Assembly: GCA_943737045.1 (NCBI GenBank)
Contig: CALSFV010000213.1
Coordinates: 185,001 to 249,000, forward strand
Reading direction: 5' to 3'
From: Parapristionchus giblindavisi
Taxonomy: Eukaryota > Nematoda > Chromadorea > Rhabditida > Diplogasteridae
DNA: 64,000 bases
The position numbers and the translations under genes were made by a program. The notes under the pieces were generated by a model, which worked only from the letters and a program-made list of their open reading frames with translations, had not been told where the DNA came from and ran no database searches. Positions 61,529 through 64,000 of this stretch are shown piece by piece; position 1 is the first letter of the stretch, and each line of letters begins with the position of its first letter.

Positions 61529-61790
61529 ATGGCTTCAAAAATTACGAACAACTTGGAGTTTCTCGGATATGTAAATGGAGGTATGTATACTCACAATCAC
61601 CATTTGCTGAAAGGCCATTCAGCTTTCTTTGATTTCTTCAATTTCAGTGATATCGATATTTGTAAATGTCTTTCTTCTCTATGTTATCAAAAATGCTTCA
61701 CGAAAAACAATGGGCTCCTACAAATATTTACTACTGATATTTACTGTGAATGATATCTACATTCCTTTCATGCACATCATTGCAAATCCG
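61529..61790 (+). pseudogene. Chemoreceptor exons 1-2, dead-end copy
   Basis: Exons 61529-61580 and 61648-61790 are identical to chemoreceptor exons 1-2, with the same promoter region upstream. After 61790 the copied intron 2 runs only to 62341, where unrelated inverted desaturase sequence begins, so no exon 3 exists in this orientation. A transcript would encode about 65 receptor residues (TM1-TM2) and then stop in the intron (at 61857). Confidence 0.9.
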
Positions 61791-62341
61791 GTATTTTTTA
61801 TTAAAAACCATTTGTATCTCAATACGGAGGATCAAATATGCACACTCCATTATTAGAAATGGAGAAAAACTTTTAAAGTTTCCACTATAAAAAATCGGCT
61901 AAATTGATATGCACATCAAGCAAGTCGGGCATATGAGTGTGGTTTTTTAAACAAGATTCAAGTCTCTAGGCAGTCAATGAACCGAGATATTTGATTTTAC
62001 CTTTTTGTTTTTCTGAGTGAAATTTAAAAAAAAAGAATGTTTGTGGATGCATCACATCCAAAGCCAGTGATACTCTCTGCAAAACGCCCAAATTATAGTA
62101 AAAAAATAATTTCACCACTTTTCTAGTTGTTTACCATTGTTTCCAATAATATTTCTGACACACAAAAATTCGCAAAATCGTAAATTTTAAAATGCACATT
62201 CCTGCTGGATACATACCAAATCAGAACATTCTTCGCTGTTATTAATAGACCCTCCTGATCTATCATTTTATCGCTATACTGGCGAGCTGGTCTAAATAGT
62301 TGATCTATGTATTGCATTGACTTTTTAACTGTGGAACTCAT

Positions 62342-62695
62342 GAAATATAAATAGATATCCTCCATATAGACCGAGTGCATGAAGGATGGCAAAGATGACG
62401 ACATTTCGCCAAACTATTGTCACGGGAGGACGATACTGAAGCATATATATTATTTAATAGAAATCAAAATGCTTTCTAAATTTAGCTGATTTTAAAAATT
62501 TCCGCAACAGCGCACAAAGAAAAGTATTTCCAGAGTTACAAAGTATGGAATGTTAAATTTGTAAATTTTAAAGTACAATACCTCCTTCACTTCGTTCTCC
62601 AACTTCTCCATCACATCCAATTCCGCTTTCAAATACATATCTTCAACGTTTTTGCGCTCGATAACTCGAGTAGTGGTAGTGCAAATCACTGCCAT
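62342..62695 (-). pseudogene. Desaturase 5' fragment (exon 1 and part of exon 2), inverted copy
   Basis: Exon 1 copy 62582-62695 (38 codons, starts MAVICTTTTRV where the intact gene has MTVMSTTATRV) and exon 2 copy 62342-62435, joined over a 146-nt intron. The frame remains open through GLYGGYLFIFH, then enters palindrome sequence and stops after four residues (EFHS). All histidine boxes are missing, so no enzyme can result. The divergence from 44334-44694 is several percent, unlike the identical palindrome arms. Confidence 0.88.
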
Positions 62696-63608
62696 ATTGA
62701 TTATCTAAACAGTTCATTAAGTTAATCAACCTAGTCACATACATGCATCAATTGAAGGTAAGGTAATAGAGACAACAAAAAAATACTGATTTTTTAAAGT
62801 ATTGGGCATGGATATTGAAATAGGGCGAAGTTACCGTAACCCATCAGGTGTAGACCCTGTGGTATGGGCGGGGCTGATTGCATATTTATAATAGATTATA
62901 TTCATCGGGTGATTGTCTTTGTAAGTGGAGCGATTGGACCTCATTTGACCCCCGGTGGACCTGAACTTACGGTCCTAACTTGGATATCGAGTATTGTAGC
63001 TCATCTGATGCAAACTTGGGTTTTGACAAAGTAATGGTTATGCACTAATTTGGTTTTGATTCATGTTTCAGACAGTCATTAGGCTAGTTTCTATAGGGTC
63101 CGAAGTCCACTCGCAAAAAGTTCGTGAGAGCTGGCGGAAAAGTGAAAGGGGCGATGGAAACGGCTGATCACACCTAGAGCGGTGATTAATCAGATTTTGA
63201 TAGATAGGTTACACACTATAGTCTTATTCATTTGTTTTAATAGTTCACTAGTAATTAACAAGTAAAGCATCAGTTCACGTAGGCTCTACTTAGTGTCTAA
63301 GTAAGTAAGTAATATTACAACAATTAAACTCTAATCTCGTCTGTGTGGATTTGTTGAAACTTAATTATACTTTGGCTGAATTCTGTTTATCAGTGGTAGT
63401 ATTGTATATCAGATATGTTGTGACCATGTTCAACATCTGTATACCCTGATAAGCCCATGTACCGATATAAGAAGACAATAATTATTCCATTGGGCACTCT
63501 AGATAAGGAATTGTAGTGTAGCCATGAACTGAAATAGTGTGTATGGTATGATCACACCACTCCTATCTTTAGATTGATGTCGCTGCAACGGGACACGTAT
63601 CCCTATCG
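62342..63608 (-). repeat. Segmental duplication unit A', inverted copy of 43423-44694
   Basis: Colinear in reverse with the desaturase upstream region; shared landmarks include CCGCCCATACCACAGGG and TATGGTATGATC(A/G)CACCACTCCT. It begins exactly where the palindrome right arm ends. Confidence 0.88.
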
Positions 63609-63639
63609 TTAGCGTGGGTCACAGATAGCAAAAAATTTT

Positions 63640-64000
63640 AAATATCAAATCAGCGCGGCGAAGGTCAGACGGGTTAGGTGAGAGGAAGATAAGAATAAAG
63701 TAATAATTAGAATAAAATAATTGATTGATTGTTCTCATGCACATAAATAACGGGCAATTTTGGACTGTGAATACCTCGCCTCGATTCTGGAGACTATATG
63801 TAGTTTCAATCATGGTTGGACAAGCATAGCAAAGTAACGGAATCAGATGAACATCGCACCAATGGGGTGTTGTTAAACAAGGAGACCCTTGAGTTGAGCA
63901 TGATTGACTCCCGCCTCGATAAGCATGTTGGCTATTGTTTATATTATATGGTAATTAGCGTATGGGATAATGAGAAAATGAGAGAGCAAGTATGCAAATC
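63640..64000. repeat. Mosaic of dispersed repeats at the window end
   Basis: 63650-63690 (GCGCGGCGAAGGT...GGGTTAGGTGAGAGG) matches 55205-55245. 63715-63840 matches the reverse complement of 35690-35850. 63880-64000 matches 37998-38116. It runs off the window. Confidence 0.7.

Larger units (their letters stand above)
58986..62341 (-). repeat. Right arm of large palindrome (3356 bp)
   Basis: Inverted copy of 55376-58731. It carries a collagen-tail copy (+), chemoreceptor exons 1-2 (+) and part of intron 2, and then fuses at an ATG triplet to an inverted copy of desaturase exon 2. Confidence 0.95.

Overview
This is eukaryotic DNA, almost certainly from a free-living nematode (rhabditid or diplogastrid type). 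The evidence is AT-rich sequence, genes cut into many short exons with GT...AG introns (some of 46-51 nt), a multi-PDZ gene of the MPZ-1 kind, a FAT-5/6/7-type delta-9 desaturase, a Str-class chemoreceptor, an astacin (NAS) protease, and cuticle-collagen pieces with [13 protein letters not shown] and CDHxPPPR hallmarks. No bacterial, plasmid or viral genes were seen.

Layout. 1-19.9 kb: the 3' part of a multi-PDZ scaffold gene (+), with six PDZ domains and 38 exons whose phases fit to the stop at 19884. Its introns hold a LINE remnant, a 1.8-kb foldback element and CT/GA-rich tracts. 21.2-25.4 kb: a damaged astacin gene (-) abutting a collagen gene broken in two opposed pieces, then two tail-to-tail copies of a 55-codon two-exon gene. 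26-38 kb: three foldback elements (one with mariner-type TA-flanked ends) around one five-exon gene of unknown function (-, 193 aa). 38-43 kb: a probable degraded 7TM receptor (+), a 526-bp hAT-type MITE with an 8-bp target duplication, a LINE reverse-transcriptase remnant and another foldback. 44.3-52.0 kb: a complete nine-exon stearoyl-CoA desaturase (+, 334 aa) whose 5.5-kb sixth intron contains nested inverted-repeat elements. 52.6-56.2 kb: a complete ten-exon Str chemoreceptor (-, 341 aa). 55.4-62.3 kb: a large palindrome with two 3356-bp arms that look identical and a 254-bp spacer. It is followed by an inverted, diverged copy of the desaturase 5' region (62.3-63.6 kb).

The most notable structure is the palindrome. 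Its left arm carries exons 1-2 of the intact chemoreceptor; its right arm carries a dead-end second copy of those exons. Its inner part is paralogous to the collagen/small-gene locus at 23-24 kb, and its outer right edge fuses, at a 3-bp microhomology, to the copied desaturase exon 2. This indicates repeated inverted segmental duplication in one neighbourhood, or, for the arms alone, an assembly artefact that long reads must exclude. The genes are functionally unrelated (synaptic/epithelial scaffold, lipid desaturation, chemosensation, cuticle), and no operon is evident.

Exon models were built by hand from splice sites, phase and family resemblance; no database search was possible.
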